Assembly: GCF_004339085.1 (NCBI RefSeq)
Contig: NZ_SMFX01000001.1
Location: 2,477,975 to 2,541,974 of the forward strand
DNA length: 64,000 bases
Reading direction: 5' to 3'
Origin: Thiogranum longum
GTDB lineage: Bacteria > Pseudomonadota > Gammaproteobacteria > DSM-19610
Below are positions 62,060 through 64,000 of this stretch, piece by piece. The position numbers and the translations under genes were made by a program. Numbering within the stretch: position 1 is the first letter of the stretch; every line of letters starts with the position of its first letter. The notes beneath the pieces were generated by a model. It worked only from the letters and a program-made list of their open reading frames with translations, did not search any database and was not told the DNA's origin.

Positions 62060-64000
62060 TCAGGCACTCTGCCAGTTTGCTGCCAGCACAGGTTCTAACT
62101 GACTCTGCAAATCGGGAGACAAATCCAGCTCACCGCTGGCAGGCGGGGAAAACGCAGCCATGGCCTGAACCAGTTGATCCACCTGGTCACTGAATAAAGT
62201 CAGACCGTCACCCGCCTGAAAGATCTCAAGCTGATAATCTGACCCAAGATACCAGTCCTGAATCGATATCTGATCAGTCGTGCCAATAACCTGTACCTTC
62301 AGATCATTGCCCGATTGGCTAAACCAAAGCTGGTCATGGGCCACCGCACCACCGAACTCCATTCGGTCTGTGTTTGGCACTGCTTCATAGTCCGAGATCG
62401 TATCACGGCCATCGCCACGCGATAACCGGTAGGTATCATCGCCTGTACCACCGTTAAGCTGATCAGTTCCTGCGCCACCAATAAGCGTATCAGCGCCGAC
62501 AGTCCCCACAAGCGAGTCATTTCCCGCGCCACCCTCGATACGGTCGATATTCAGTACCGTGGTTGCGCTCAGATCAATGGTGTCGTAACCGCTGGTGCCG
62601 GCAATAACATTGACTCCTGCGCCGCCATCGATAGTCTCGATTCCGTTACTCGCATCGAAGCTACGCAGGCGAATGGTATCGTCCCCGTCACCACCGAGGA
62701 TCGTATCCAGCCCGGCATCACCATTGAACGTGTCATAGGCTGAATCCGTGCCGTCAACCCGGAAGGTATCGTTACCATCACCGCCGTTTAGCACATCGCG
62801 ACCGGAACCGCCGATCATCAGGTCATCGTTGCCTGTTCCGGTCAGGGTGTCATTGCCTGCGCCACCCTCGATGCTGTCGATATTCAGCACGGTGGTTGCA
62901 CTCAGATCTATGGTGTCGTAACCGCCGGTGCCAGCAATAACATTCGTACCAGCACCTCCATCAATGGTTTCCACACTGTTACTCGCATCGAAACGGCGCA
63001 GGCGGATAGTATCGTCACCATCACCACCAAGGATGGTGTCCAGACCCGCATCACCATTGAAGGTGTCGTAGGCTGAATCCGTGCCGTCAACCCGGAAGGT
63101 ATCGATACCGTCACCGCCATTGAGTACATCGCGACCACTCCCACCGATTATCAGGTCATCGTTACCTGTTCCGGTCAGATTGTCATTGCCTCTGCCACCC
63201 TCGATACGGTCAATATTCAGCACGGTGGTAGCACTCAGATCGATGGTGTCATAACCGCTGGTGCCGGCAATTATATTCGCGCCTAAACCGCCATCGATGG
63301 TTTCCACACTGTTGCTCGCATCGAAACGGCGCAAGCGGATGGTGTCATCAACGTCACCACCGAGGATAGTATCCAAGCCAGCATCGCCATTGAACGTGTC
63401 GTAGGCTGAATCCGTGCCGTCAACCCGGAAGGTGTCGTTACCGTCACCGCCATTGAGTACATCGCGACCGGACCCACCGATCATCAAATCATCGTTACCG
63501 GTGCCAGTCAGGGTGTCATTGCCTGCCCCACCCTCAATGCGGTCGATATTCAGTACCGTGGTCGCACTCAGATCAATAGTGTCATAACCGCTGGTGCCGG
63601 CAATTATATTCGCGCCTAAACCGCCATCGATGGTTTCCACACTGTTGCTCGCATCGAAACGGCGCAAGCGGATGGTGTCATCAACGTCACCACCGAGGAT
63701 AGTATCCAAGCCAGCATCGCCATTGAACGTGTCGTAGGCCGAATCTGTACCATCAACCCGGAAGGTGTCGTTACCGTCACCGCCATTGAGTACATCGCGA
63801 CCGGACCCACCGATCATCAAATCATCGTTACCGGTGCCAGTCAGGGTGTCATTGCCTGCCCCACCCTCAATGCGGTCGATATTCAGTACCGTGGTCGCAC
63901 TCAGATCAATAGTGTCATAACCGCTGGTGCCGGCAATTATATTCGCGCCTAAACCGCCATCGATGGTTTCCACACTGTTGCTCGCATCGAAACGGCGCAG
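62060..64000 (-). CDS. RTX-repeat calcium-binding protein, C-terminal part
   Basis: The frame stays open to the right edge, so the N-terminal part lies beyond the window; 646 residues are visible. It is a chain of RTX nonapeptides (GGxGxDxLx: GGAGNDTLTGTGNDDLMIGGSGRDVLNGGDGNDTF) that bind Ca2+ and fold outside the cell. The last 160 residues have the usual end of such proteins: GGTGDDTYRLSRGDGRDTISDYE, a beta domain DQLWFSQSGNDLKVQVIGTTDQISIQDWY, and DQLVQAMAAFSPP. Type I secretion is expected, but its genes are not in view. The repeats have a 333-bp period (next entry). Confidence 0.93.
   Translation of the reverse strand: MRRFDASNSVETIDGGLGANIIAGTSGYDTIDLSATTVLNIDRIEGGAGNDTLTGTGNDDLMIGGSGRDVLNGGDGNDTFRVDGTDSAYDTFNGDAGLDTILGGDVDDTIRLRRFDASNSVETIDGGLGANIIAGTSGYDTIDLSATTVLNIDRIEGGAGNDTLTGTGNDDLMIGGSGRDVLNGGDGNDTFRVDGTDSAYDTFNGDAGLDTILGGDVDDTIRLRRFDASNSVETIDGGLGANIIAGTSGYDTIDLSATTVLNIDRIEGGRGNDNLTGTGNDDLIIGGSGRDVLNGGDGIDTFRVDGTDSAYDTFNGDAGLDTILGGDGDDTIRLRRFDASNSVETIDGGAGTNVIAGTGGYDTIDLSATTVLNIDSIEGGAGNDTLTGTGNDDLMIGGSGRDVLNGGDGNDTFRVDGTDSAYDTFNGDAGLDTILGGDGDDTIRLRSFDASNGIETIDGGAGVNVIAGTSGYDTIDLSATTVLNIDRIEGGAGNDSLVGTVGADTLIGGAGTDQLNGGTGDDTYRLSRGDGRDTISDYEAVPNTDRMEFGGAVAHDQLWFSQSGNDLKVQVIGTTDQISIQDWYLGSDYQLEIFQAGDGLTLFSDQVDQLVQAMAAFSPPASGELDLSPDLQSQLEPVLAANWQSA
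62639..64000 (-). repeat. 333-bp tandem repeats in the RTX gene
   Basis: The ETIDGG start of each 111-residue unit recurs exactly every 333 bases (E codons at 63970, 63637, 63304, 62971 and 62638), giving four full units in view. The two rightmost are almost identical in DNA, while the leftmost, nearest the C-terminus, are more diverged (GAGTNVI, GAGVNVI). The array continues past base 64000. Confidence 0.93.

Overview
The window is a piece of chromosome from a gammaproteobacterium. The evidence is the fabA-fabB pair, a full-length HrpA helicase, Rsd/AlgQ, and the conserved block TPR lipoprotein-lolB-ispE-tRNA-Gln-prs-rplY-pth-ychF-tRNA-Met set opposite hemA-prfA-prmC, an order also known from Pseudomonas. 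Free-standing monoheme cytochromes, a Tat-exported DsrE-like protein and a long RTX repeat protein fit an environmental, perhaps sulfur-metabolising, lineage outside the enterics. That placement is inference only.

Layout. 1-500: end of ispB and tRNA-Pro. 709-2433: ArsR-type regulator divergent from two methyltransferases, the second ArsM-like. 2434-2783: structured intergenic repeat DNA with perfect 28-bp inverted arms. 2784-7557: pgl, yqhA, a BtuB-type receptor behind a cobalamin riboswitch, and an ammonium transporter. 7904-15744: housekeeping and regulatory genes, including a YbaK-HDOD fusion, a cysteine-depleted IscR-like regulator beside a lone iscU, and two overlapping Nudix genes. 15889-26842: putA, a dehydrogenase, a small RRM protein, typA, a BrkB-like membrane protein and a lysine-rich histone H1-like protein built on 45-bp DNA repeats. 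27127-34328: a response regulator with degenerate GGDEF, fabA-fabB and hrpA.

34490-39874 is the least conventional stretch. It holds a Tat-DsrE protein and two small cytochromes c, a MerR-type regulator, then a tight run of a stand-alone CBM48 (glycogen-binding) protein, a MinD/FlhG-like protein without a P-loop and an unrecognised protein, faced by a ferritin-like diiron protein and a 32-residue membrane peptide. 39844-49293: macro-domain protein, GGDEF-EAL protein, a four-gene envelope operon (DUF1003, DedA, MgtC/DUF4010, cardiolipin synthase), a decayed Na+/H+ antiporter gene and a rhodanese.

49364-61929 is the conserved core block, followed by a possible sulfur-transfer group: an HMA-like protein with a cysteine-rich tail, MoeB/ThiF-type E1 and JAMM protease. 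The window ends inside a giant RTX protein with nearly identical 333-bp tandem repeats whose 5' part lies beyond the right edge.

No rRNA, CRISPR array, intact insertion sequence, prophage or recognisable defence island was seen. The best candidate for something undescribed is the CBM48 / pseudo-MinD / unknown / diiron neighbourhood at 36595-38890.
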